Shown here piece after piece: positions 48,137 through 56,578 of a DNA stretch of 64,000 nucleotides (position 1 is the stretch's first letter; each line of letters opens with the position of its first letter). Source of the stretch: Stutzerimonas degradans (GTDB lineage Bacteria; Pseudomonadota; Gammaproteobacteria; Pseudomonadales; Pseudomonadaceae); assembly GCF_024448505.1 (NCBI RefSeq), contig NZ_JAMOHV010000003.1, positions 310,001-374,000 of the forward strand, given 5' to 3'. A program made the translations under genes and the position numbers. Below the pieces are notes generated by a model, which searched no databases, had not been told where the DNA came from, and saw only the letters and a list, made by a program, of their open reading frames with translations.

Positions 48137-48712
48137 TCAGCCCGCTGCGCGGCGGGCGAAGGCGCACAGCTGCGGATAGAAGGCGCGAAAGTCATCCTGC
48201 AGCGGCGCGTACAGCTGCTGCAGTTCCTCCAGGCCGCCGGCGAGGCCTTCCGGGCGACTGAGCCTGCGGCTCATGCCCGCCAGCACCTGCTCCAGCACGG
48301 CGAACTCACGGTAGCTGCCCAGCCAGTCCTGCGCCGCCATGCGCGGTGCGATCAGCGCCAGCTTACCGGGCAGCTGCGGCTCGTTCTGCAGCACGCGGTA
48401 GACACGCAGGGTGAACTGCTCCAGCGGCTCGCTGGAATAGTCCGGCCAGTTGGCCGCCAGGCAGTGATCGAAGAACAGGTCCAGCAGGATGCCGGCGTAG
48501 CGCCGCCGCGCGGCCGGGAAGCGCGCCTTGGCCTGCAGCACCAGCGGATGGCTGTCGGTGAAGGCGTCGATCTGTCGGTGCAGGCGGATGCCGGCTTCGA
48601 TCTGCGCCGGCCAGCGGCCCTGCAGCGGTCCCTTGACGAAGTCGCCGTAGAGGCTGCCGAGCAGTTCGGCCGGCTGGGCACCGCCCAGGTGCAGGTGTGC
48701 GAGGTAGTTCAT
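48137..48712 (-). CDS. acpH: Acyl carrier protein phosphodiesterase AcpH
   Basis: A 191-residue member of the AcpH family. The N terminus MNYLAHLHLGGAQPAELLGS carries the first metal-binding residues, GDFVKGPL and IRLHRQIDAFTDSHP complete the HD-like centre, and LLDLFFDHCLAANWP follows. AcpH removes phosphopantetheine from acyl carrier protein. Length is normal. It converges with the flavodoxin gene and lies beside the lipid genes olsA and olsB. Confidence 0.9.
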   Translation of the reverse strand: MNYLAHLHLGGAQPAELLGSLYGDFVKGPLQGRWPAQIEAGIRLHRQIDAFTDSHPLVLQAKARFPAARRRYAGILLDLFFDHCLAANWPDYSSEPLEQFTLRVYRVLQNEPQLPGKLALIAPRMAAQDWLGSYREFAVLEQVLAGMSRRLSRPEGLAGGLEELQQLYAPLQDDFRAFYPQLCAFARRAAG

Positions 48713-48745
48713 CGGCCGAGCTTAACCAGTTGCCGGCCGCCGGCG

Positions 48746-49516
48746 CTAGGCTGCTCGCTGCAGTTGCGGGGTGTCGCCGAACAACGTCAGGGCGATCGCC
48801 TCCTGAGCCTGGCGTGCCAGTTCGCGCGGGCTGCGGTCGTGGCTGGAAATTGGCGGCAGCAGATGGATTTCCACCTGCGCCACCTCGGCGTCGAGCAGGC
48901 GCAGCAGGTGCGCGGGCAGCTCGTCGTCACCGATGAACGGCGCCAGCGGATCGGCCTGGCCGTCACGCAGATAGCGAATCGCAACAGGCTGAACCGGACA
49001 GCCGGATTCCACCGCGCAGGCGAACAGCCGCGAATGGAAGGTGCGCAGCGTGCTGCCATCGGTCGAGGTGCCTTCCGGGAATATCAGCAGATGCCGGCCG
49101 TGGTGCAGGTGGCCAGCCAGTTCGCGGCTGACCCGTCCCGCATCGCCGGCGCCACGACGGATGAACAGCGTGCCGACCTGCTGCGCCAGCCAGCCCAGCA
49201 CCGGCCACTGGCGCACCTCAGCCTTGGCCAGGAAGGAGATCGGCAGCAGGGCGCCGAGCAGCGGGATGTCGCTCCAGGAAATGTGGTTGGCGACCCACAG
49301 CATCGGCTCGCGCGGCCGGTCGCCGATGATCCGCACGCGCAGCGGCAGTGCTCGCGCCAGACGGACGAGGAACCAGCAGGTCAGGCGCTGCTTGCGCGCC
49401 ATCGAGGTCTGCACGCCGATCCGCCGGCCCAGCTCGATGGCGCTGGCAAGCACGAGGCCCGCCAGCAACACCGTGGCGATCCGTGCCAATCGCAGGTGGC
49501 GGCGCAGCCGCCGCAT
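48746..49516 (-). CDS. olsA: Lyso-ornithine lipid O-acyltransferase OlsA-like
   Basis: A 256-residue membrane-associated acyltransferase. A membrane segment lies near the N terminus (TVLLAGLVLASAIELG). The catalytic HX4D is in VANHISWSDIPLLGAL near residue 85, and block III is FPEGTSTDGSTLRTFHS. It acylates lyso-ornithine lipid to ornithine lipid, a phosphorus-free membrane lipid; assignment rests on the olsB partner. The ATG at 49516 overlaps the olsB stop by one base (TGATG). Confidence 0.88.
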   Translation of the reverse strand: MRRLRRHLRLARIATVLLAGLVLASAIELGRRIGVQTSMARKQRLTCWFLVRLARALPLRVRIIGDRPREPMLWVANHISWSDIPLLGALLPISFLAKAEVRQWPVLGWLAQQVGTLFIRRGAGDAGRVSRELAGHLHHGRHLLIFPEGTSTDGSTLRTFHSRLFACAVESGCPVQPVAIRYLRDGQADPLAPFIGDDELPAHLLRLLDAEVAQVEIHLLPPISSHDRSPRELARQAQEAIALTLFGDTPQLQRAA

Positions 49517-50262
49517 CACACCGCCGCCTTGAAGTGCCGCGCGTAACGCGGGCAGAGTTCGTCGCGCTTGAGCAGGATGAACACGTCGGCGACCTGGAAG
49601 TCCGCGTCCCAGCACGGCTCGCCGCAGATCTTTGCGCCCAGGCGCATGTAGGCCTTGAGCAGCGGCGGCAGCTGCGCGGTGACGTTCGCCGCCAGCTCCA
49701 GCGGCGGCAGCGGTGTCTTCGGTTCGGCGCGCAGCAGTTCGGTGCTCAGATGGCCTTCGCGCAAGCGCTGCATGATCGCCTGCGCCTGCACGCCGCCATC
49801 GCGCATGGAGATGCTGGCGCAGCCCATCAGGTAGCGGTAGCCGCCCTGCTTGAGCACCTCGGCCAGCTCGCCCCAGAGCACGGCGATGGTTGCGCCGTTG
49901 CGATAGGCGGGATCGACGCAGGTGCGGCCGATCTCCAGCACCGGCTCGTCCAACGTCGCCAGCCCGTGCAGGCTGAACTCCTGCTCGCTGTAGAAATGGC
50001 CGATGCGCCGCGCAGTGAGGTGATCGAGCAGGCGCGTGGTGGCAACCAGCGCGCCGCTGGACAGATCGCGCACGCCGATGTGGCTGCAATGCGCATCGTA
50101 GTCATCGATGTCCAGACCGAACTCGGCGCCTTGCAGGCGAGCGTCGAACTCGCTGCTGAACACGCGGTAGCGCAGCGCCTGGGCTTCGCGCAGGGCGGCG
50201 GTGCCGACCAGGCGTTCGGCCTGCAGTTGACGGGTGCTGCGGGGGTGAGCGATGGCGTTCAT
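49516..50262 (-). CDS. olsB: L-ornithine N(alpha)-acyltransferase OlsB-like
   Basis: A 248-residue GNAT-type acyltransferase. Key parts are [37 protein letters not shown], and [18 protein letters not shown] with the acyl-binding core. It transfers a 3-hydroxyacyl group from acyl carrier protein to ornithine, the first step of ornithine lipid synthesis. In many bacteria the pair is induced by low phosphate; I found no convincing Pho box upstream. It overlaps olsA by one base. Confidence 0.9.
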   Translation of the reverse strand: MNAIAHPRSTRQLQAERLVGTAALREAQALRYRVFSSEFDARLQGAEFGLDIDDYDAHCSHIGVRDLSSGALVATTRLLDHLTARRIGHFYSEQEFSLHGLATLDEPVLEIGRTCVDPAYRNGATIAVLWGELAEVLKQGGYRYLMGCASISMRDGGVQAQAIMQRLREGHLSTELLRAEPKTPLPPLELAANVTAQLPPLLKAYMRLGAKICGEPCWDADFQVADVFILLKRDELCPRYARHFKAAV

Positions 50263-50373
50263 GCTGTCTACTCCTGTTCCGCCCGGCTGTGGCGGGTTGG
50301 TAATCGGCGGCGCCTGGTTGTTATGGTTGCGCTCGGTCGATCTGATGGCCGGGTCAGGCTAGGTAGCTGGCGT

Positions 50374-50387
50374 GTCACGCCTGTGAC
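50374..50387. promoter_or_regulatory. GTCAC-N4-GTGAC palindrome between olsB and the ACAD-like gene
   Basis: A perfect inverted repeat with a four-base spacer lies in the 175-base gap of two divergent genes. It is not the CRP/Vfr pattern (TGTGA-N6-TCACA) nor a Pho box (CTGTCAT direct repeats). It could be the site of an unassigned regulator. Confidence 0.35.
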
Positions 50388-50437
50388 GGATCGGTGATGG
50401 TTGGGTGACGCCCGTAGCGGGCGGTTCGGGAGGCAAT

Positions 50438-51376
50438 ATGGCTTGGCATGAATGGCTGGGGCCGCTGGCGCGGCTGCCGGGAGACGGGTGTCTGGACGAC
50501 TGGTACGCCGCGGTGCAGCAGCGCACGGCCGGCGCCGCACCCTTCGCCGGTGCGCTGCTGGGTGGCCGGTTGGCGGCGACGCCGGGGCTGGCCTTTCTCG
50601 CCGGCTACCAGCAGGCGTTGCGGGCACTGTGGGCGGACGCACCGGCGGGGCTCGGCGCACTCTGCGCCACGGAAAACCGGCGGTTGCGCCCGGCCGACAT
50701 GACCACCCGCCTGCGCGACGGCCGTCTGGACGGCCGCAAGGATTTCGTCACCGCCGGCGATGCTGCCGCCTGGCTGCTGGTGCCGGCCCGCGAAGAACGC
50801 ATCGGCGACGCGCCGCGGCTGGGCATGTACGTGCTCGCGGCCGACGCTGGCGGGGTGGTGCTCGAAGCCGGCGCACCGCTGCCGCTGCTGCCGGATATCG
50901 CGCATGGGCGGCTGGTGCTGGTCGAGGCCATCGGCGAGCGTTTGCCGGGCGACGGCTGGGCCGACTACGTCAAACCCTTTCGCACGCACGAGGACCTCTA
51001 CGTGCTGGTCGCGCTGCTCGGCTGGCTGTACGGCGTGGCGCTGGAGCATCGCTGGTCGCAGGCGCTGCTGCTGCGCCTGGTCGGGTTGCTGGCCGGCGCG
51101 GCGGAAGTCGCGCGCCAGCCGGTCGAGGCTGCCGCCACGCACGTGCTGCTGGCGGCGTTGAGCGAGCAGTTTGCGGCGCTGCAGGCGGAACTCGAAGGCG
51201 CCCTGGCGGCGACGCCCGGCGAATGGTCGGCGATGTGGCTGCGCGATCGCGGTGTGCTCGGACTGGCGCGTGCCGCGCAGGCCGAACGACTACGCAAGGC
51301 CTGGCTGCGGCTCGGGCAGGCGGGCACGGAGGAAGAAATTCAGGGGAACTCGACTCGCGGCGGCGCGCCTATATAG
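50438..51376 (+). CDS. Acyl-CoA dehydrogenase-like protein, shortened
   Basis: A 312-residue protein resembling acyl-CoA dehydrogenases. The middle reads like the flavin-binding beta domain (LRDGRLDGRKDFVTAGDAAA then WLLVPAREER) and is followed by a helical part (DLYVLVALLGWLYGVALEHR). It is about 70-80 residues shorter than a full enzyme and the catalytic glutamate cannot be placed with confidence. It may be a divergent member or a non-catalytic relative. GGAGGCAAT precedes the ATG at 50438. The cls-like gene follows after about 200 bases. Confidence 0.7.
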   Translation: MAWHEWLGPLARLPGDGCLDDWYAAVQQRTAGAAPFAGALLGGRLAATPGLAFLAGYQQALRALWADAPAGLGALCATENRRLRPADMTTRLRDGRLDGRKDFVTAGDAAAWLLVPAREERIGDAPRLGMYVLAADAGGVVLEAGAPLPLLPDIAHGRLVLVEAIGERLPGDGWADYVKPFRTHEDLYVLVALLGWLYGVALEHRWSQALLLRLVGLLAGAAEVARQPVEAAATHVLLAALSEQFAALQAELEGALAATPGEWSAMWLRDRGVLGLARAAQAERLRKAWLRLGQAGTEEEIQGNSTRGGAPI

Positions 51377-51527
51377 ACGGGCGGCGATATCTGCCGGACG
51401 ACTCGCCAGCGCGCGTGCTGGGCCGGTGGCAGCTCTTTGCCGGGACCGGCGGACTGGTTAAGCTGCCCCGGCCTCAGTCACACCGCCATGGCCGTCCTCG
51501 CGGCGACTCCATCGGAAAAGGGATTTC

Positions 51528-51587
51528 ATGTCACTGCTTCGTTTGCCTGCCCTTGCCGGCATACCCACCGAGACTGGTCGTCGATGA
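51528..51587 (+). CDS. Possible 19-residue leader peptide of the phospholipase D gene
   Basis: A frame of 19 codons begins with ATG at 51528, preceded by AAAAGGGA at good distance, and reads [19 protein letters not shown]. Its TGA (51585-51587) overlaps the ATGATG start region of the cls-like gene. The downstream gene itself lacks a clear ribosome site, so it may be translated by coupling to this leader. It could instead be a chance frame or an N-terminal extension broken by a frameshift. Confidence 0.4.
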   Translation: MSLLRLPALAGIPTETGRR

Positions 51588-52744
51588 TGCTGGCCGGTGC
51601 GGTATTTCCCTGGCGCAAGGCCAATCGTTTTCGCCTGCTGATCGACGGCCCGCAGTTCTTTCCGGCGATGCTCGAGGCCATCGCCCGAGCCGAGCGGCGG
51701 GTGGATCTGGAGCTCTATCTGGTCGAGGACGGCGGCTGCCTGGAGCGTCTGCTGGAGGTGCTACTGGCCGCGGCGGCGCGAGGCGTGCGGGTACGCTGTC
51801 TGTTCGACGGCTTCGGCTGCCTAAAGATGGGCCAGACGAGCCGCGACCGCCTCGCCGCGGCGGGCGTTGAGCTGCGGCTGTACAACCCGCTGGCGCTGCG
51901 CTTGAAGTTCCGCAACCTGCACCGCGACCACCGCAAGCTGTTGCTGGTCGACGGTTGCATCGGTTTCGTCGGCGGGGCAGGTGCGACCGATCAGTTCTGG
52001 AACCCGCAGCGCCCGGACGAGCATTGGCACGAGGTGATGGTCGAGATGAGCGGGCCGCTGCTGCAGGACTGGCAGACGCTGTTCGATGCGCAGTGGGTGA
52101 ACTGCCAGCGTCGACGCATCTGGCAGCTGCCGCTGCCGCGCAAGATCCCGCGGATTCCGCTGCTGCCGACCGGCTCGGGTCTCGGTCGGGTGGCCTATGC
52201 GGCGGCACGCCAGCACACCGACATCCTGCACAGCCTGTTGCACAACCTGCGGCGCGCGCAGACGCGCATCTGGCTGGCTACCCCGTATTTCCTGCCTACC
52301 GGCAAGGTGCGCCGCGCGCTGATCTACGCGGCCCGGCGCGGGGTGGAGGTGCGCCTGCTGCTGACCAGCCGCAACACCGATCATCCGCCGGTGCGCTATG
52401 CCGGACAGCGGTTCTACCCGCGATTGCTGCGCGCCGGCGTGCGCATCCATGAATACCAGCCACACTTCTCGCACCTGAAGATGGTGCTGGTGGACGACTG
52501 GGTCAGCGTCGGTTCGTGCAATTTCGATCACTGGAACCTGCGCTGGAACCTGGAGGCGAACCTGGAAGCAATCGATCCGTCACTCACCGAGCAGGTCGTG
52601 CAGAGCTTCGAGCGCGACTTCCAGCAGAGCCAGGAAATCGATCTGCGCAGCTGGTATGCCCGACCGCTGCACATGCGTCTGTATCAGCGCATGTGGGGTT
52701 GGCTGGATCGCCTGCTGGTCAACATCTTCAACCGCGGCGGCTGA
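51584..52744 (+). CDS. Cardiolipin synthase-like phospholipase D family protein
   Basis: A 386-residue protein with two HKD motifs, HRKLLLVDG near residue 117 and HLKMVLVDD near 300, which form one active site. [20 protein letters not shown] at the start and [19 protein letters not shown] at the end fit the ClsB type of cardiolipin synthases. It would join phosphatidyl groups in the inner membrane. The frame is open upstream to 51437, but I see no ribosome site there; I chose 51584, at the end of a short leader frame. Confidence 0.87.
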   Translation: MMLAGAVFPWRKANRFRLLIDGPQFFPAMLEAIARAERRVDLELYLVEDGGCLERLLEVLLAAAARGVRVRCLFDGFGCLKMGQTSRDRLAAAGVELRLYNPLALRLKFRNLHRDHRKLLLVDGCIGFVGGAGATDQFWNPQRPDEHWHEVMVEMSGPLLQDWQTLFDAQWVNCQRRRIWQLPLPRKIPRIPLLPTGSGLGRVAYAAARQHTDILHSLLHNLRRAQTRIWLATPYFLPTGKVRRALIYAARRGVEVRLLLTSRNTDHPPVRYAGQRFYPRLLRAGVRIHEYQPHFSHLKMVLVDDWVSVGSCNFDHWNLRWNLEANLEAIDPSLTEQVVQSFERDFQQSQEIDLRSWYARPLHMRLYQRMWGWLDRLLVNIFNRGG

Positions 52745-52804
52745 TCAGCCGATGGCCGCCCTGCACCGGAGCGCAGCTCCCTATCTGGAAAAGAGGACGA
52801 TCCA

Positions 52805-53386
52805 ATGGCAGCGAAGAACATCCTGATGCTGGTCGGCGACTATGCCGAAGACTACGAGACGATGGTGCCGTTCCAGGCGCTGCAGATGGTCGGCCACCGT
52901 GTGCACGCGGTGTGCCCGGACAAGCAGGCCGGCCAAACTGTGCGCACCGCCATTCACGATTTCGAGGGCGACCAGACCTACAGCGAGAAACCCGGCCACA
53001 ACTTTGCGCTGAACTTCGACTTCGCCGCCGTGCGCGCCGAGGACTACGACGCGCTGGTGATTCCCGGTGGCCGCGCGCCGGAGTACCTGCGCCTGAACGA
53101 GCAGGTGTTGGCGCTGGTGCGCGCCTTCGATGCGGCGAACAAGCCGATTGCCGCGGTTTGCCACGGCGCGCAGCTGCTGGCCGCCGCCGGCGTGCTCAAG
53201 GGCCGCGCCTGCAGCGCCTATCCGGCCTGCGCGCCGGAAGTGAAGTTGGCCGGTGGCGAATACGTCGACATCCCGGTGGATCAGGCGCACACGCAAGGCA
53301 ATCTCGTCAGTGCGCCCGCCTGGCCGGCGCATCCGGCGTGGCTGGCGGGCTTCCTCAAGCTGCTCGGCACCGAGATAACCCTGTAG
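52805..53386 (+). CDS. DJ-1/PfpI family protein
   Basis: A 193-residue class I glutamine amidotransferase-like protein. The nucleophile Cys119-His120 stands in [19 protein letters not shown], with [17 protein letters not shown] supplying the acidic residue and [14 protein letters not shown] the turn before it. Family members act as glyoxalases, chaperones or proteases; the role here is not known. GAGGACGATCC precedes the ATG. It lies 60 bases after the cls-like gene. Confidence 0.9.
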   Translation: MAAKNILMLVGDYAEDYETMVPFQALQMVGHRVHAVCPDKQAGQTVRTAIHDFEGDQTYSEKPGHNFALNFDFAAVRAEDYDALVIPGGRAPEYLRLNEQVLALVRAFDAANKPIAAVCHGAQLLAAAGVLKGRACSAYPACAPEVKLAGGEYVDIPVDQAHTQGNLVSAPAWPAHPAWLAGFLKLLGTEITL

Positions 53387-53445
53387 CATGCCGGGCCGCC
53401 GCCCAGCGGTGGCCAGGCTTTCGTCACCAACAAGGAGAACCGCAG

Positions 53446-53667
53446 GTGAGCAGCGCCCCAAACAATCCACTGCACGGCGTCACCCTCGAGGCGATGCTGG
53501 TCGAACTGCAGGCGCACTACGGCTGGGAAGGGCTGGCGCAGCGCGTCGATATCCGCTGCTTCAAGAGCGAGCCGAGCATCAAGTCGAGCCTGACGTTCCT
53601 GCGCCGCACTCCGTGGGCGCGGCAGAAGGTCGAAGCGCTGTTCGTGCAGCTGCGCCGCCGCGGCTGA
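53446..53667 (+). CDS. VF530 family DNA-binding protein (DUF2132)
   Basis: A 73-residue protein starting with GTG. The family core is [20 protein letters not shown], then [20 protein letters not shown] and [22 protein letters not shown]530 proteins are small helical DNA-binding proteins of unknown role. AAGGAG lies eight bases before the GTG, so the start is well supported. It follows the DJ-1 gene by about 60 bases and ends before a bidirectional terminator. Confidence 0.9.
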   Translation: MSSAPNNPLHGVTLEAMLVELQAHYGWEGLAQRVDIRCFKSEPSIKSSLTFLRRTPWARQKVEALFVQLRRRG

Positions 53668-53685
53668 TCCGCGCGATGTGAAAGC

Positions 53686-53713
53686 AAAAAGCCCGGCACT
53701 AGGCCGGGCTTTT
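53686..53713 (+). terminator. Intrinsic terminator between VF530 and fumarase genes
   Basis: AAAAAGCCCGGC and GCCGGGCTTTT pair around a short loop (ACTAG). It serves both convergent genes; the fumarase stop is 18 bases away. Confidence 0.9.
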
Positions 53714-53730
53714 CGTTTCCGCTGAGGCGC

Positions 53731-55254
53731 TTACTGCACTTCCACCGCCAGGCTGTCGGCGATCTTCTGCTTCCAGATCGCCGGGCCGGTGATGTGCACC
53801 GACTCGCCCTTGGTGTCGACGGCCACGGTAACCGGCATGTCCTTCACCTCGAACTCGTAGATCGCTTCCATGCCCAGTTCGGCGAAGGCCAGCACCTTGG
53901 ACTTCTTGATCGCCTGGGCGACCAGGTAGGCGGCGCCGCCGACGGCCATCAGGTACACGGCCTTGTTGTCCTTGATTGCCTCGATGGCGATCGGGCCGCG
54001 CTCGGACTTGCCGATCATGCCCAGCAGGCCGGTGCTTTCGAGGATCTGACGGGTGAACTTGTCCATGCGCGTGGCAGTGGTCGGGCCAGCCGGGCCAACC
54101 ACTTCGTCACCGACCGGATCGACCGGGCCGACGTAGTAGATGAAGCGGCCCTTGAGGTCCACTGGCAGCTCTTCGCCCTTGTTCAGCATGTCGACCATGC
54201 GCTTGTGCGCGGCGTCGCGGCCGGTGAGCATCTTGCCGTTGAGCAGGATGGTTTCACCCGGCTTCCAGCTCTGCACTTCTTCCGGGGTGATGGTGTCGAG
54301 GTTGACGCGGCGTGCACTCGGACCGGCTTCCCAGACGATTTCCGGGTAGGCGTCCAGCGACGGCGCTTCCAGGCTGGCCGGGCCGGAGCCGTCGAGCACG
54401 AAGTGCGCGTGGCGGGTGGCGGCGCAGTTGGGGATCATGCACACCGGCAGCGAGGCGGCGTGGGTCGGGTAATCCATGATCTTGACGTCGAGTACGGTGG
54501 TCAGGCCGCCGAGGCCCTGGGCGCCGATACCCAGCTGGTTGACCTTCTCGAACAGCTCCAGGCGCAGCTCCTCGATACGGTTCTGCGGGCCGCGGGCCTT
54601 CAGCTCGTGGATGTCGATCGGGTCCATGAGGACTTCCTTGGCCATCACCGCGGCCTTCTCGGCGGTACCGCCGATGCCGATGCCGAGCATGCCCGGCGGG
54701 CACCAGCCGGCGCCCATTTCCGGCACGGTCTTCAGCACCCAGTCGACGATCGAGTCGGACGGGTTGAGCATGGCCATCTTCGATTTGTTCTCGGAACCGC
54801 CGCCCTTGGCCGCGACGTCCACTTCCACCTTGTCGCCGGGAACGATGGAGTAGTGGATGACGGCCGGGGTATTGTCCTTAGTGTTCTTGCGGGAACCAGC
54901 CGGGTCGGCCAGGATCGAAGCACGCAGCACGTTTTCCGGCAGGTTGTAGGCGCGGCGCACGCCCTCGTTGATCATGTCGTCCAGGCTCATGGTGGCGCCG
55001 TCCCAGCGCACGTCCATGCCGACGCGGACGAACACGGTGACGATGCCGGTGTCCTGGCAGATCGGCCGGTGACCGGTGGCGCACATGCGCGAGTTGATCA
55101 GAATCTGCGCCATCGAGTCGCGCGCGGCCGGCGATTCTTCACGCAGGTAGGCTTCGTGCATCGCCTGGATGAAGTCGACGGGGTGGTAGTAAGAAATGAA
55201 CTGCAAAGCGTCGGCGACGCTTTGAATCAGGTCGTCTTGCTTGATCACGGTCAT
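53731..55254 (-). CDS. Class I fumarate hydratase
   Basis: A 507-residue iron-sulfur fumarase of the FumA/FumB type that hydrates fumarate to malate in the TCA cycle. Cluster cysteines are in RPICQDTGIVTVFV, GAGWCPPGMLGIGIGG and VCMIPNCAATRHAHF. The C-terminal beta domain (about 330-507) has VNLDTITPEEVQSW, GRDAAHKRMVDML and YYVGPVDPVGDEVVGPAGPT. GAGG lies upstream of the ATG at 55254. It is divergent from the diguanylate cyclase gene with about 195 bases between them. Confidence 0.95.
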   Translation of the reverse strand: MTVIKQDDLIQSVADALQFISYYHPVDFIQAMHEAYLREESPAARDSMAQILINSRMCATGHRPICQDTGIVTVFVRVGMDVRWDGATMSLDDMINEGVRRAYNLPENVLRASILADPAGSRKNTKDNTPAVIHYSIVPGDKVEVDVAAKGGGSENKSKMAMLNPSDSIVDWVLKTVPEMGAGWCPPGMLGIGIGGTAEKAAVMAKEVLMDPIDIHELKARGPQNRIEELRLELFEKVNQLGIGAQGLGGLTTVLDVKIMDYPTHAASLPVCMIPNCAATRHAHFVLDGSGPASLEAPSLDAYPEIVWEAGPSARRVNLDTITPEEVQSWKPGETILLNGKMLTGRDAAHKRMVDMLNKGEELPVDLKGRFIYYVGPVDPVGDEVVGPAGPTTATRMDKFTRQILESTGLLGMIGKSERGPIAIEAIKDNKAVYLMAVGGAAYLVAQAIKKSKVLAFAELGMEAIYEFEVKDMPVTVAVDTKGESVHITGPAIWKQKIADSLAVEVQ

Positions 55255-55450
55255 GCAGCGCGTCCTCTTGACGGGGCGGGGATTCGGCGCGTCGAGCGTG
55301 GCAGCCGGCGTGCCGAGTGAAAAAGGCGCGGCAGTATAACGCGTCGGGCTGGCGGGTACACGGATGGACCGGGAGCGAAGGGATGTTGGCTAGGTTTTTG
55401 AAATTTGCTCGCGTAGAGTGCGACCCATTGCCACGGCGGGATGGATCCCT

Positions 55451-56578
55451 ATGAGTGCGCGTGTCGAGCTTGATCAGCAGGCGTTGCAGCAGTTGGTAAT
55501 GAAACGGTTCGCGCTGGCGGCGCTGACCTACGGGCTGGCGTTGCTGCTGACCTGGGTGTCGGTTGCGGCGGGTTTCTATACCGCGCCGGTCTCCGTCGCG
55601 CTGGGCAGCTCGCTGCTCATCGTGCTCAGCCAGCTGGTGTTCCTCGCGCTGTTCTGGAGCGGCTTCAACCAGCGCTTCCGGGACCCGAGCCTGACCCAGC
55701 CGCAGGTGCTGGTGGCGCTGCTGTGGCTGACCTGCCTGCTGTTCAACCTGGGTAGCGCTCGCGGTTCGCTGCTGGTGCTTTACCTGCTGGTGCTGATGTT
55801 CGCGGTGTTTTTGCCGCCGAGAATCTTCATCCGCTATGCCGTGCTGGCGTTTCTCAGCTTCGTCGGGCTCACCCTGCTGGACTTCCACCTGGGGCGCCTC
55901 GCCGAGCCGGCGGCGTTCCTGCTCGAGGCGTCCGTACTGCTGGTGACGCTGGTGTGGATGTGCCTGTTCGTCAACTACGTCTACCAGCTGCGTCAGCGCA
56001 TGCGCCAGCGCCGCTTTGCCCTGCAGGTCCACCAGGACACATTGCGCGGCATGTTGCGCCAGCTCGAGGATCTGGCGTCCACGGACGAGCTGACCGGCCT
56101 CTACAACCGCCGGCGTTTCCTGCGCATCGCCGAAGGTGAGCTGGCGCGGCTGCGCAAGGGGCATCAGATCGGCCTGGCGCTGATCGATCTCGATCATTTC
56201 AAGCGGATCAACGATGTGCACGGTCATGCCGCAGGCGACCGGGTGCTGCAGACCTTTGCGGCGATTGCGCGGGCCTGCCTGCGCGACGGCGACGTGCTGG
56301 CCCGCTACGGCGGCGAGGAATTCGTGCTGTTGCTGCCGGATACCGACGCCGAACAGTTCGGCATCTGCTGCGAACGCTTGCGCGAGGCGTTCGCCAACGC
56401 CCAGCCGGTGGACCCGGGCATCCCGGTGGGGCAGCTGAGTCTGTCGGTCGGGCTGACGCTCCTGAACGCCGGCGACGATCTCGATGCCTCCCTGCAGCGC
56501 GCCGACGAGGCGCTGTATCGCGCCAAGCGCGGCGGGCGCAACCGCTGCGAGGCGGCCTGGACCTCCGACAATGCCTGA
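55451..56578 (+). CDS. Membrane diguanylate cyclase (six-segment MASE-like, GGEEF)
   Basis: A 375-residue inner membrane protein. Six hydrophobic segments (about residues 20-185) form a MASE2-like sensor. The GGDEF domain (about 210-370) has STDELTGLYNRRRF, LIDLDHFKRINDVHGH and the intact motif GGEEF at 287-291. An inhibitory-site RxxD (RDGD) lies five residues before it. It should make cyclic di-GMP with product inhibition. The start at 55451 (MSARVELDQQ) is a judgement call. Its end overlaps the next gene by eight bases, which codes for a 2Fe-2S reductase. Confidence 0.92.
   Translation: MSARVELDQQALQQLVMKRFALAALTYGLALLLTWVSVAAGFYTAPVSVALGSSLLIVLSQLVFLALFWSGFNQRFRDPSLTQPQVLVALLWLTCLLFNLGSARGSLLVLYLLVLMFAVFLPPRIFIRYAVLAFLSFVGLTLLDFHLGRLAEPAAFLLEASVLLVTLVWMCLFVNYVYQLRQRMRQRRFALQVHQDTLRGMLRQLEDLASTDELTGLYNRRRFLRIAEGELARLRKGHQIGLALIDLDHFKRINDVHGHAAGDRVLQTFAAIARACLRDGDVLARYGGEEFVLLLPDTDAEQFGICCERLREAFANAQPVDPGIPVGQLSLSVGLTLLNAGDDLDASLQRADEALYRAKRGGRNRCEAAWTSDNA

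Noticed and set aside
50300..50437. Pho box upstream of olsB
   Set aside because: I looked for CTGTCAT direct repeats on both strands and found none that fit; only the GTCAC/GTGAC palindrome is present.
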